Notes: generated by a model from the letters alone, not told the origin. A stretch of DNA of 64,000 bases from Strigamia acuminata (GCA_949358305.1 OX442320.1:1552501-1616500); one strand, 5' to 3'. Counted from the stretch's first letter, positions 10,175 through 21,524 are shown. Numbers and translations: made by a program.

Positions 10175-12085
10175 TGTGACGGTTTACAATGGCTATAAAT
10201 GCCTATTTTCTTAGAAAGAAGCGCTGTTGCGCCATTATCATGATATCTCGAAGATATTCTGTGTAAAACTGATAAATGTCTGGAATAAAGTTATTTATGA
10301 TGTTTCAAATACAAAGATGTTCGTTTATTAAGAATAAACACTCATTCCTACTTGATATCAAAGGATTCCGGCCGAATCACGAAGAGTCGTCTGCTAAAAC
10401 CGCATTTGTCAATGCGCAATGTTGCCACAAGATGGCGCGATTACGATTTAGCGGCAAATTCAAGATATGAATATAAAACATGTAAATAAATATAAAACTA
10501 TATTTACTAGAATGAAACGAAGCTTTGTGAACATTAATATAAAGATATATTAATGTCTTGTGATGTTAAATACAATGTAACTTCCATTTTCTGCGGGACA
10601 GGACATTTGGTGATCAATCGATCAACCAATAGATCTGATTGGTGGATCCATTTCCGGTCCTGGGTATCCAGTTCCGGTTGTGGTGAGAATTAGCACATTG
10701 TTCCTCCGTATCCACTTCCGGTGATACGGGATTGGAGGGATTCGTGGAACCCATGTTCCAATTGGATAACTGGATTAATCCTTAATCCAGTCAGGTTATA
10801 TAAACCCAAACAACCGGCCATTCTGCAGCTCTGTTTGATTATTTTCTGTTTGGTATTGTTACTTATGAAATATGATTCGTTGTTCACGTAAAAAACCTTT
10901 TGGTTCTTTGTTGATTTATTCGCAAAGAACCGTTGCATGATTCTACAGAATCATGCCACCGCCGGCAATTGAAGTCGAAGTGCTGGGATTATTATGTTGC
11001 ATAAATGTTACAGTCTACGGTTGCGACGCCGAAGGAGAACCCGCCGTTGTGCAATTCAGTATCCTCCGGACAGGACCAAGTTGTCTTTTTCGGTATGAAC
11101 GTATTCCGTTACCACGAGTAGCATCGGTATTGTTGAGAATTGGTTCCTTCACCTGATGGTGCCAAAGCAGTCTGTTTTACAGTAACCACGAGTAGCACCA
11201 AGTGTTTGGCAAGCTGATTCTCATGGTATTCGATGCCAAAGTAGTCGGTCTATTATTAGTACCGCGAGAGATAAAACTGCTGTGCGGAGCCGCGAGCTAT
11301 CGACCCCTGTGTACGTGGTGCCGTCAATCGCTAGACGAACGACCGTGCTGCGACGCCGGGGACGCTTGATACCGTTCTGCATGGCAAGGCGTATAAATCT
11401 TTCGACGGCAATTGTGTGTTGCGACGGGAAGCCTAATCTTCATTTTATTTATAACAGCTAAATATTAACTTGGCGACAAGTTGATTAACCAAGTCAGAAG
11501 ACTTAACTACGATCACGATTACATCAAGACGCAAATGTAACCGATAAGTTGACGACAACTTATCCACAAAATATCTGAATAAGAATTCACAACGATATGA
11601 ATTAAGTATAATTCATAAGCGGAATATTGATAAGTAAATGAATACATTTACTTACACCAATATCCTCCCAAAGTTGTGGCGGTGCAGACAAAGTCAACCG
11701 CAATGCTCAGATCATTCGATTTATCGACGTGCGATAGTTTACACAGCGAACCAAGGAAACCAGCGAAGCCGTATCGGACTCCAGGACACAGCCATCCGGC
11801 TTAAGATGACATCTATAACCAGGTCGAGCGATGGGGAAACCGCTCCCTTATCCCAGACACGTAATGATATTATTATAAAGCCATTTGGCTAACTTGTTGT
11901 ATAGTTTAAATAGTCAGTTAACTTGCCAAATGTTGGCATTAGTCTTATGTATAATTTAGCTCACTGCATATTGTTTGCCAACAATAAACTGTCTTGTATT
12001 TATCTCGTATTGTATTCACTGTTTATTTATTGCGATCTCTTCCCGGTACCATTGTTAAATGGGAGTTGTGGTCGTCACCGTCACA
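10175..12085 (+). repeat. 3' LTR of the LARD-like element
   Basis: Second copy of the 1,911-bp LTR, ending CCGTCACA, followed by the target duplication AGGT and then BEL-1 gag. No substitution relative to 2663-4573 was noticed by eye. Confidence 0.95.
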
Positions 12086-12449
12086 AGGTTGTGTTCTGAT
12101 TTGAGCTTGTCGACGTATTTAATCTTCCTCCCAAAGTTGGAAGTGATCGCTTTGAAATTTCGTATCTCGTGCGAAGAAGATCCACTCTTGCTTGCATAGT
12201 CTCAAGCTTGTCAATGCATTCTAGATAATAGCCGTGGTCCGAATATTCCTGTAGATCATTCAGCGCACCGACTATTCTCGTTTCTTTCGGGGTCGCAGTT
12301 TGCACCAGCGCTTCCAGTTCACCTGGATCTGCTGTCTTCTCCGATATAGACAACAAATGATTCATTGCAGTGACTTGCGACTCCCAACGTTGTTGTAGCA
12401 CTTCGATTTGATCCTCAGTTAGAAGATCTCTCATTGTAGGTTCCGCCAT
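12086..12449 (-). pseudogene. BEL-1 gag, N-terminal part
   Basis: Starts at ATG 12449 (MAEPTMRDLL...) and encodes about 121 residues of helical, acidic Gag N-terminus typical of BEL/Pao elements. The frame runs to the LARD-like insertion at 12086. After the 9.4-kb insertion and one copy of the 4-bp duplication, the same frame continues at 2658, so the three BEL-1 pieces are one gene split by a later insertion. The leader to its right is itself cut by Gypsy-1 at 12695. Not functional because of the insertion, the TAA at 2360 and the loss of the rest of pol. Confidence 0.8.
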
Positions 12450-12695
12450 TTTCTCTGTCCTCTCTCACAAAAAATTCGGCTGTGAAATTTGGAAAGAACA
12501 GATAAAAACGGGCATGACAATTGTACTCTGTTTTAATTTTTAAGAGAATAAACCTTGTAATTTTATCCCCCAAAAATTTCTCAATTTTTTCACGGTTTTT
12601 GTTTTAACTTTAAAGAGAATAAACCTTTTAATTTTATCCCCCAAAAAGCACTCAATTTTCACGGTCTTTGGTAACACGTGAAAATTTTAGAATAT
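12450..12695 (-). repeat. BEL-1 leader with a 71-bp tandem duplication
   Basis: Non-coding DNA upstream of BEL-1 gag. A unit beginning AAGAGAATAAACC occurs at 12542 and 12613 (period 71), each with TTTTATCCCCCAAAAA and TTTCACGG. The leader is interrupted by Gypsy-1 at 12695 and should continue at 20149. Confidence 0.6.
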
Positions 12696-13239
12696 TGTTA
12701 CGTGTGGGTTGGGGTGATCCACACACATAACAAATGCTAATTAATTTAGCAAAGACCTTGAAATCCTTTAGGTGAAATGATTGAGAAAACTGATTTATCA
12801 TTTAAATAAATCTCTTTTATTCTATGGGATTTATTACAAACTTAACAAAATCAAATGATAAACATAATCCTTTATTTTACATAAACATAAAGCAAGAAAG
12901 CAAGAATGATAATCAAATTATATCTCTATGAATTTGGAAAGGCGGGGTGGGACCAAGCGCTGTGTGCGCTGGTCCACAGAAGCCTTTACTTACCATGTTA
13001 ACTGTTCGAGGCTCAGAACATTTCTGCTCTCTCAAACCCACTTAGCTCACTAGGTAAACTCTGGGTCCACCCCCGCTCTACTTGATTGATTAGTCCAGTT
13101 GCCCTGTGCATAATTAACACAGTGACAACTGGTGAGCGGATTTGGAAACTCCAGTGTGCCTAGTGAGAGCTTTCAGAATTAATTCTCTAAACAGAGCGTT
13201 TAGGCCCGCTGTCGTACAGCGAGGTCTGCGCTCGTAACA
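12696..13239 (-). repeat. Gypsy-1 3' LTR
   Basis: 544 bp, identical by eye to 19605-20148. On the minus strand it follows a long G tract (plus-strand C run at 13240-13249). Confidence 0.95.
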
Positions 13240-13254
13240 GCCCCCCCCCTTTGA
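13240..13254 (-). promoter_or_regulatory. Gypsy-1 polypurine tract
   Basis: On the minus strand AAAG followed by a long G run and C lies directly against the LTR start TGTTACGAG. It serves as the plus-strand DNA primer. Gypsy-3 has the same arrangement at 41372-41388. Confidence 0.8.
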
Positions 13255-13818
13255 AAAATTTTGGTCTCCAAAATTCAAATTATTTCAAATGGAAATACCC
13301 CCAAATTTCTACTTCAAGATTATCATTTTCACTTCTAACTTTCAACATCATTCTTGCTTTTCACAAAATTATTAACAAAATTTACGAGAATTGTTCTATT
13401 ACTTTTATATCCCTCAATTCTTAGTTTAACAATACTTTTCTTGGAAAAGCCAATTACATAAAATTAAACTCTTCGTGTTTATCTATACACAAGAGAAAAT
13501 CTAAAACAAAATTTTACACAAAATTATACAGATAACAATTGTAATTTCGATTTTTAATCTTCTTCGATTTCTTCAATTGTCACGTCCTCCTCGAAAGGTA
13601 TACACTGTATGAAATATCTTCGATTCGTGCGACGCATTTGAATCCTCGTCCGAGTCACGCGCAATCTTCAAATTTTCCATTGCTGAAAAATTTTCTAAGT
13701 TAAAATCCAACTCAAAATTCAAACAATTTCTAAGTCCAAATTCAATTCAAAATTCAACAGTTTAATTCACCTATCTCACTTTATCACTCGATCAGGTCGA
13801 GTTTACGGTAAGACGGGT
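13255..13818 (-). other. Gypsy-1 3' non-coding region
   Basis: 564 bp between the pol stop and the polypurine tract. No gene is seen. Gypsy-3 carries an extra protease ORF in the corresponding position; Gypsy-1 does not. Confidence 0.6.
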
Positions 13819-16800
13819 TCAGTAGAACTGACGATAATTCGTCCGTGCTCGCGGTCTTAAATGCTTAAAACGGAAGTCACGTGTTTCGTCGACGACGCCC
13901 TCTGGTGGCAATTTCCGCGAACGCTGTCCTGACGTTTTTCTTTTATCGCCATCTAGTGGCAATTTCGTCAAACGTTTCTCCGACGTTTCGTCTTTATCGC
14001 CGACCAGCGGCAATTCTTTCAACCGTTTTCCCGTCGTCTCCTCCGGTTCGAACAACGACTTTAAAGAAATCTGATCTTCATCACTTATGAATCTTTCTTT
14101 GCATGGTTTTTTTGATTGTTTTAGTGATTTTTTAGTGTTAATTCTAACTTCTTCAATTCCTTTACTTTCCATCAACTTAGTTTTGTTAGAATTTTCCGCC
14201 TTCACCTCAGTTTCACTATTCCTATCCATAATTATGGATACTTCTTTCCTTGGCTTGTAAGGTTTTAACCTTTCCACGTTAACAATGTCTGATTTTTTAC
14301 CAGTTGAATCTACTATTTGGTAATCGTTTGGTGCAGTTCGACGCACTATTTCGTAGGGACCAGAGTATTGTGGCAGTAATTTCTCACTGAGTCCAACCTT
14401 TCTGTTCGGTTTTTTTAAATAAACGTATTCTCCAGGTTTGAACTCCACAACTTTTCTGTTCTTATCAAATCTTTCTTTGCTTTTAGCTGACATCTGCTCC
14501 AGTCTCTGGTTTGAGATTCTCCTTGCTGCCTCGATGAATTTGGCAGTTCTCAAAGTGAATTCCTTCTTCGGGAGATTCAGATTCACATCGACGTTAACAT
14601 CTGCTTCATACCCCCTTAATAAAAAGTATGGGGTATATCCAGTTGTCTCGTGAACCGACGTGTTGTACGAGAATAACAGGTGTGGCAGGAAATCATCCCA
14701 GTCCGTATGATCTTCATATACGTAGTTCAGAAGCATTTTCGCAAGTGTTGCGTTAAAACGCTCCATTAAACCGTTTGTCCTGGCATGATATCCGCTAGTT
14801 GTTTTATGTTTTGATTTATAGAGTCTCGAGACCTCCTCCATCAATTCATTTCTGTATTCTGTACCACGGTCAGTCAGAATTTCCATTGGAGATCCTTCTT
14901 TCACCATTATCTCATAAACTAAAGCATCCGCTGCTGCAATGGCCGTGCAAGTTGGTGACGCTCTCGCACAGACCGCTCTAGATAGATAGTCCGTCATAAC
15001 AAACACATAATTATTCCCTTTCTTTGAAGTCGGGAATTTTCCTAAAGTGTCCATTCCTACTCTTTGGAAAGGTCTGGTCACGGTTGTCCAGGGTTGCAAT
15101 AATCCTTTTGGTGGTGTGGTATCTGTTTTTGCTGCAGCGCACTTCTTGCAGGACAAGACGTAGTCTCTGACCTCTGCATAAATTCTGGGCCAATGGAATC
15201 TGGTGCTTATTCTTTTCCAAGTTTTCGACAGGCCCAGATGAGCTCCTGGAAGGCCATCATGCATCTCGTGCAGAACATCTTGCTGTAAGTGTTTTGGCAC
15301 AACCAGTAGTAACCTTTCGTTGCCCAGGAAATTCTTCCTTCTGAACAAAACTTCATCCTGGAGCACGAACTGTTGTAAAGATCGTCTCTTCTTTTTCGAA
15401 AGGCGCTCAATATCTCGAAGTGCATCAACGTATTCCTTCAGCTTCTGATCCTTTCGCTGCTCGGCAGGTAGGTCCAGATTTTCCAGTAGCAACAAAGGTA
15501 AATCAATTATTTCTTCTTCGCCCACTGCCTCAGGAATACGACTTAACGCATCTGCATCTTGATGTTTTTTACCACTCTTGTGAATGACCTCATAGTCATA
15601 GTCCACCAATTGGAGTGACCATCTGGTGAGTCGTCCGTTGGGATTTCTCACAGTTTTGAGCCACTGCAACGCTGAATGGTCCGTAATAACGTAGAATTTT
15701 TGGCCATACAAGTAAGGTCGGAACTTTTGTATGCCAAAGATGATCGCAAGGCACTCACGCTCTGTCGTATCATAATTCTGCTCTGCTTTGCTAAGCAGCC
15801 GGCTAGCGTAGGCTACAACATGTTCTTGTTTTCCTATCTTTTGTTTCAGCACAACTCCTAATCCGTATGCACTGGCGTCAGTAGAGATCATAAAGGGCTC
15901 GCTGAAATTTGGATGAGCCAGCACTGGAACTGTCGTTAGGGCCGTCTTCAGCTTCTGGAACGCTTCATCGTGTGGCGGTCCCCAATCATACTTTTCTTCT
16001 TTCTTTGTCAGATTTACAAGGCACTTGGACACGTCTGAAAAACCACGAATAAATTTGCGATAATAAGAACATAATCCAAGAAATCCTTGCAACTGCTTTA
16101 CTGTTGTTGGTTTTGGGAACTTCGCCACGGACTCCAAATTACGTGGATCCGGTGAAACTCCTTTTGCATTGATGACGTGTCCCAAATACTTAATGGTATC
16201 CGTTCCAAAAGTGCATTTACTTAATTTGACCTTTAAATTCGCCGTGCGCAATTTCGAAAAAACATTGTCCAAATCAACTAAATGTTGGTCAAATGTCTTT
16301 GAAAAGATGATCAGATCGTCCAAGTAGGCTATACACACTTTTCCTAGGAGGTTACCAAGCACTTTGTTCATGAGCTTTTGGAATGCCGCAGGACTATTAC
16401 ACAAGCCCTGGCCCAGTACATTAAATTCGTAATGACCGGAAGACGTTGTGAACGCAGTCTTTTCCTTATCCTCCTCATCAATCTCGACTTGGAAATATCC
16501 CTGGATTAAATCCATCATGGAAAAATACTTCGCACCTGACAGTTGGTCTAAGGTGTCGTCGATTCGGGGGAGTGGGTAAACCATCTTCTTAGTCACTGCA
16601 TTCAGCCGCCTCCAATCAACACAAAACCGCCATTTGCCATCACGTCTCTTAATTAAAAGCACTGGCGCACTCCATGGACTCTCGGACTCTCTGATTACAT
16701 CCATTTCAAGCAGTTTCTGGGTTTCCTCTGCTTCGACTTCTTTCTCTTTCATGGATCGGCGATATGGCTGCAGGTGAATTGGCTGTGCATCACCTGTGTC

Positions 16801-17728
16801 TATTTTATGCTTGTAGACCTTTACTCTGCCTAAATCCTGATCTGAAGTGGCAAATCTATCTTCATTCTTACGCAGTAGGTTCTTCAGCTGCTCCTTTTGG
16901 TTTGTATCCAGTAGATCACTTGACACGGCAGAATCAAAGTTCAAGCCATTAGGTGGCTGCTCCTCAAAACTACCAATGTCAATGACGTGGTATGCTTTGG
17001 CAATCGCTGTTCCTTTCTGCAGATAAACCGCCTTCTTCGTCGGATTCGCAACTCGCATTATGCCTGATCCATCCTTAAATGTAGTTAGAGTTTTACAGCC
17101 AATTACTCCCAATCTATCAGTCAAATTGGATAATGGCTCTGCAAACAAATCTTCATTAGTTTTATTATTGTTCACTCCAATGAAAAGCATGCATTCGTGC
17201 ATTGCTGGAATTTTTATTGATTTAGTAAGTCTGCCAATAAATGTTTGTTCCAAATAATTTCTTGACATTGGAAAAACTTCCGGTTTAAATCCTTCACTTT
17301 TTCGCCCCACAAAGACCTTCCGTCGGTCATAGTCCAACACACACCCTGCTTGTTTGAGGAAAGGATCACCTAGTAAGAGCTCATGACCAAATCCCCGCAC
17401 TACTAATACCTCCATGCTGTAGTCCAATCTTCCAATGGTGACTGTAATTTTCCCAATTCCTTCAGGAGATATTAAGGAGTTATCAATTACCCTCAGTTTT
17501 ATGTAAGGGCAAGGCCGACGAAACAGGTGCACTCTGTCTGCCAGTTCCTCACTTATAATGTTTCTATATCCACCTGAATCCAATACACCTTTAACTTCCA
17601 AATCATCCACTACAACAGGTATTGTTAGCATCTCCTCAGCGGTGTTAATGTCAACTATTTCCAACTTCCTTCTCATCCTTCTTCTTCTCCTTCTTCTCTT
17701 TGACTGTCTTTGCGGCACTACTAGTTTC
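13819..17728 (-). CDS. pol: Gypsy-1 Pol: protease, RT, RNase H, integrase
   Basis: About 1,300 residues, read in the -1 frame from the end of gag (see the site at 17721-17730). The first plotted start is a GTG, but real expression is probably by frameshift. Counting from that point: retropepsin LDSGG at 47-50; RT first Asp 403 (MMDLIQGY), LGQGLCNSP, then YLDD at 465-468; RNase H TDASAYGLG around 613; integrase zinc site H820, H827, C857, C860 and DDE triad D890, D950, E986. No chromodomain is seen. The C-terminal tail carries three 17-residue repeats around LPLVGDK / LPLDGDK / LPPEGVV, encoded by the 51-bp repeat at 13897-14049. Polyprotein for reverse transcription and integration in the Gag particle. 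Ty3/gypsy by domain order; clade not assigned. Confidence 0.93.
13897..14049 (-). repeat. Three 51-bp coding repeats with CTCF-like cores
   Basis: Cores at 13897 (GCCCTCTGGTGGC), 13948 (GCCATCTAGTGGC) and 13999 (GCCGACCAGCGGC) are exactly 51 bp apart in the Pol tail. The first two resemble the CTCF core motif on the plus strand. They also encode a 17-residue protein repeat, so the DNA motif may be incidental. Confidence 0.6.
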
Positions 17729-17730
17729 CC
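17721..17730 (-). promoter_or_regulatory. Gypsy-1 gag-pol -1 frameshift site
   Basis: On the minus strand the gag ends CGG GGA AAC TAG, giving the canonical slippery heptamer G GGA AAC directly before the stop. A -1 shift enters pol. Gypsy-2 and Gypsy-3 have GGAAAAC TAG at the same place. Confidence 0.7.
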
Positions 17731-18989
17731 CGGTTCTGTTGTTTTTGATTCCCAGGTGGATTTCTTGCTTGGTTATTACCGCTACCGGAATTACTGTTAG
17801 CAGGACCATTTCCCTGGTTACTATTATTTTCTTCATTATTCTTATTATTATAACGCCAAGTATCACGCCTCTTCCCACCGCCACCTCTGTTTTGTGACGC
17901 ACAGCAGGTGCAGTTGGGCTGATGGAAACATCCGGGTCCAGTTTGCTGCTGCTGAAAATTCTGCCAGTTTTGCGGAGAACTTTGCTGGAATTGCTGCTGC
18001 TTCTGCTGGGTTCCTCGGAAAAAATTTCCTCCTTGACGCTGATTGTTGACTGGAGTAAACCAAGTCCCTTGATGGAAAATTGGAGAGATCGTCTCTTGCA
18101 ATACGCCATTCTGCAAAAACATATTCTGTTCTTTTAGAAAGTTGTTTTCTGCTACAAGTTCTGCGAGCGACTTTGGGGCTTCTGCCACTCCAGTCAAATA
18201 AGTTGACGGTGCGACGGTCGCCTTGTCAGCCACAAGTTTCTGTACGAGGGTCAGTAAAGCTGTCGACGGATCCTCCTTCACTCCATGGGCTTCATAAAGC
18301 TGAACTCTTTCCATCAAATCATCCATAGCTGTAGGAAAAACTGTCATCAACCTGTCTTTTATCGGCTGTTTCATAGCCTGATAGACATAGTTGATTTTCT
18401 GGGTTTCACTGAGGGCTGGTCTGGCAAATGAACACAAGTGGAGAACTTTCTTAATAAAGTCAATGGCTGTCCCTTCTTCATGCTTAAGGGCGTGTAGGGT
18501 ATTGAGGACGTGCTCGGGCCTACGGCGGAATTTTTTCTGCAATGCTGCTTTCCATTCGTCCCAAGCCCAGCTAGGGTTAGCTTGTAGCTGCTCGACGTAC
18601 CAGGAGAGCGCATCTTCCTTCATTACAATCGGCAGATGCTTGGCACGTTCCGTATCCGTAGCAACAATCGCTTCATAACCAACAATCCATTCGTCAATGT
18701 TCCCCGTTTTGGTATCATAATTGACTGGATTGCGCTTTTGCACTACTAGTCCTTTTAATAGGGTTTCCAACGTTGCAGTTGAGCTAGTCGCCATCTTGAC
18801 TTCTTCTAGAGGTTCACTATCCTCTGGTTCTATCTCACTATCCAAATGTTCATCAGACTTGAATTCTGTTGTTAATGTGTAGTGCCGCTCTCTGTCTTCC
18901 GCAATTATACTTGATGATTTCTTGCGAAATGTTATATTTGAAGGATCCAGCTTCAATATGGATCCACTCCAACTATAGAAGGCACACAC
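17721..18989 (-). CDS. gag: Gypsy-1 Gag
   Basis: The first ATG in the open frame is at 18794 (MATSSTATLETLL), giving about 357 residues. The frame stays open upstream to 18989 without ATG, and whether that part is translated is unclear. The body aligns well with Gypsy-3 Gag (LVVQKR...GNIDEW...GYEA near the start; KKFRRRPEHVLNTLHALKHEEGTA split between helices). It lacks a standard CCHC knuckle; instead a GCFHQPNCTCC segment near the end may bind zinc, followed by a basic, Asn-rich tail. It ends AAC TAG at a GGGAAAC heptamer that allows a -1 shift into pol. Structural particle protein. Confidence 0.85.
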   Translation of the reverse strand: MCAFYSWSGSILKLDPSNITFRKKSSSIIAEDRERHYTLTTEFKSDEHLDSEIEPEDSEPLEEVKMATSSTATLETLLKGLVVQKRNPVNYDTKTGNIDEWIVGYEAIVATDTERAKHLPIVMKEDALSWYVEQLQANPSWAWDEWKAALQKKFRRRPEHVLNTLHALKHEEGTAIDFIKKVLHLCSFARPALSETQKINYVYQAMKQPIKDRLMTVFPTAMDDLMERVQLYEAHGVKEDPSTALLTLVQKLVADKATVAPSTYLTGVAEAPKSLAELVAENNFLKEQNMFLQNGVLQETISPIFHQGTWFTPVNNQRQGGNFFRGTQQKQQQFQQSSPQNWQNFQQQQTGPGCFHQPNCTCCASQNRGGGGKRRDTWRYNNKNNEENNSNQGNGPANSNSGSGNNQARNPPGNQKQQNRGN

Positions 18990-19604
18990 TCACAAAACAC
19001 AAATTCACCTCACCTGTGAAACACTAATCACTAAAACACTTTCACCATGCTAGGGAGAAAAGAAAATAATTCATAATATTATTACTTATAACTGTGCATG
19101 AGTTAAAATTGTTTTAAAACTATTTACAATTCTTAAAATTATTCAAAATATGTATAACCTTAAAATGATTTATCATTAAAACTAGGCTTTAATTCTAAAA
19201 TACTGTTTAATTGTTTTCAACTAATTAAATATTCAGTAACATGCAAACTCATTTAACATTCATGCTCAGTTTCAACTCAAACACTTAAATATTCAACACT
19301 TTTACACAAGATAATTAAATATTCAACACTTTTTCACAAGATAATTAAATATTCAACACTTTTTTCACAAGATAATTAAATATTCATTCCCAATTCTCAA
19401 TTTTCACACTAAAATTGATCTTCACAAGTCTCTTTATTTGCTTTCAAATCTGATAATATTATAGGCAATTTGCTTTCTCAACCTTACTCATTTTCAGGGA
19501 CAAATTTTCAACTATTTTACTCAAAATTCCAGATTTTTACTAACATTTTAGCTCTTAAATAAAGCAATTATACAGGGTCTTTTAATTCCGCATCTCCACC
19601 ACTT
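18990..19604 (-). other. Gypsy-1 5' leader with tRNA-Ala primer site
   Basis: Non-coding leader. The primer site is at 19588-19601 (minus-strand TGGTGGAGATGCGG), three bases from the LTR. Its first 12 bases complement the 3' end of insect-type tRNA-Ala. A short repeat built on AAGATAATTAAATATTCA occurs about three times at 19300-19385. Confidence 0.7.
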
Positions 19605-20148
19605 TGTTACGTGTGGGTTGGGGTGATCCACACACATAACAAATGCTAATTAATTTAGCAAAGACCTTGAAATCCTTTAGGTGAAATGATTGAGAAAACT
19701 GATTTATCATTTAAATAAATCTCTTTTATTCTATGGGATTTATTACAAACTTAACAAAATCAAATGATAAACATAATCCTTTATTTTACATAAACATAAA
19801 GCAAGAAAGCAAGAATGATAATCAAATTATATCTCTATGAATTTGGAAAGGCGGGGTGGGACCAAGCGCTGTGTGCGCTGGTCCACAGAAGCCTTTACTT
19901 ACCATGTTAACTGTTCGAGGCTCAGAACATTTCTGCTCTCTCAAACCCACTTAGCTCACTAGGTAAACTCTGGGTCCACCCCCGCTCTACTTGATTGATT
20001 AGTCCAGTTGCCCTGTGCATAATTAACACAGTGACAACTGGTGAGCGGATTTGGAAACTCCAGTGTGCCTAGTGAGAGCTTTCAGAATTAATTCTCTAAA
20101 CAGAGCGTTTAGGCCCGCTGTCGTACAGCGAGGTCTGCGCTCGTAACA
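19605..20148 (-). repeat. Gypsy-1 5' LTR
   Basis: 544-bp LTR, identical by eye to 12696-13239; followed by the target duplication ATAT and BEL-type non-coding DNA. Confidence 0.95.
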
Positions 20149-20235
20149 ATATCAAATGTTTGGCCAATCGAGGATGACCAAAAATTTGAGCGGTAATGCG
20201 TACGTAAATAAAACGTGACACAATTACCCTACACA

Positions 20236-20334
20236 CTTTGAAACAATTGACGGTTCGATTTACAACAAAGCACGCCAAAAAACTCTTTTGAAAATAATTG
20301 ACGGTTCGTTTTGCAACAAAACACGCCAATAACT
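20236..20334 (+). repeat. 49-50 bp tandem duplication
   Basis: Two adjacent units, each containing AATTGACGGTTCG, an ACAACAAA string and CACGCCAA, at 20236-20284 and 20285-20334, with a few differences. Confidence 0.8.
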
Positions 20335-20912
20335 CCTAACATTAAATTTTGACTTTACTGACAGCTCATTCAACGTGAAACTAGTTAGTTCTACTCGAAA
20401 TAAATCTAATCTCCCCCGCTTATGGCGGTTATAATGGAGAACTAAGCATGCAATGAAAAAACACTTCAAAACTTGATATGAAAACACTTTTACTAAAATT
20501 TTCCCCAAAACTAGCAAATGAAACAACAAAGACACTAATGGAATACCCAAAACAATACCCTCATGCAATAAAAATCCCCAAAATAAAAACACAGAACTCC
20601 AAAAACAAGAAAATGCAAATAATCCAGGGGCAAATCGTCTTCCCAGCGCAGCGCGTTGTGTATCCAAATATGGCGACCGGAAGATCCCGTTGCTTGCACA
20701 CGATTGTTCAAATTCGACGCCGTACCTGTCCTCGTTGTGGCTGAAGTCACGTTGAACGTTGACACTACTTGTAGCAGACGACGAATCGCGAACGTAAATA
20801 ATTCCGTTGATCGCACCAAACGCACGATCGGACGTTGCACTGACGTCACGACGAAAACACAGAAAGAATGCAACGGCAATCCTGGTCACGGCTACCAAAA
20901 CTAGATATTCTA

Positions 20913-21524
20913 TGTTGCGGTCGGTCAACACGAATATAGAAGAAATGGGCATTTGCGGTTTGAAATTCCCGCCACTATGATTTGATGATCGTATAGCAAA
21001 GTACGTACATAAACCGTGCTGGAAACCACAATATTCACTCCCGAATCCATTGTTGCATGAGAAGAAAGCATTAGAGAGCACTGTTACAAGGTATCCGAGT
21101 GCTTGTTTATCCATAAGCCAGCGGGGAAATAGATTAACTACTCCCGACACATTGGAAAAGATGGCGGAAATAAAGTTAAACACGAGCTAAAATTCAACAA
21201 CTCTTTTAATCAAAGGGTTGTTGCGGTCTGTCAACACCGAATAGAGATGAATGGGGTCGGGGCTATTTGAATTTCCCGCTTCTAAAAACTCAAGTGATCG
21301 TATTGTTAAATTCGTACGAAAACCGCGCTGAGAACACAAATCCGCACTGAAAACTATTGTTGAATGCATGGAACATTGATGGGAACACCGTTGATTAATA
21401 TCCAATGGAGTGCTGAATCAATGGCTAATCCAGGGAAAGGCTTAACTACTCACAACACATTGAAAACTAAGGTTGAAAATAGAAAACACGAGAGTAAACA
21501 AAAAACAACTTGTTTATTAAAAAG
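20913..21524 (+). repeat. 306-bp diverged tandem duplication
   Basis: Units start TGTTGCGGTC at 20913 and 21219. Conserved landmarks include GTCAACAC, TTCCCGC, TGATCGTAT, TTAACTACTC and AACACATTG. Similarity is roughly two thirds by eye. They could be parts of two BEL LTRs that abut, or a duplication within one. Confidence 0.7.

Larger units (their letters stand above)
2663..12085 (+). mobile_element. Non-autonomous LTR element with 1.9-kb LTRs (LARD-like)
   Basis: Two direct repeats of 1,911 bp (2663-4573 and 10175-12085, constant offset 7512) enclose 5.6 kb. The LTRs begin TGTGACGG and end CCGTCACA, a perfect 8-bp terminal inverted repeat. The 4-bp target duplication AGGT is at 2659-2662 and 12086-12089, inside BEL-1 gag. 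A tRNA-Gln primer site follows the 5' LTR and a polypurine tract precedes the 3' LTR. No protease, reverse transcriptase or integrase was found. The only coding capacity is a Gag-like region at 8098-9580. LTRs look identical, so the insertion is probably recent. LTR length, termini and tract match Gypsy-4 at the right of the window, suggesting mobilisation by that lineage (inference). Confidence 0.92.
12696..20148 (-). mobile_element. Gypsy-1: apparently intact Ty3/gypsy element
   Basis: 7,453 bp bounded by two 544-bp LTRs (12696-13239 and 19605-20148) that look identical. LTRs start TGTTACG and end CGTAACA on the plus strand. The 4-bp target duplication ATAT is at 12692-12695 and 20149-20152. 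On the minus strand the order is LTR, tRNA-Ala primer site, gag, pol, polypurine tract, LTR. Both long frames are open and all catalytic residues checked are present, so the element may still be competent. There is no env and no third ORF. It sits in the BEL-1 leader. Confidence 0.93.

Noticed and set aside
20260-21183. 307-codon minus-strand frame
   Set aside because: It lies across the 306-bp tandem repeat, has no conserved domain, and is interrupted in the sister repeat unit.
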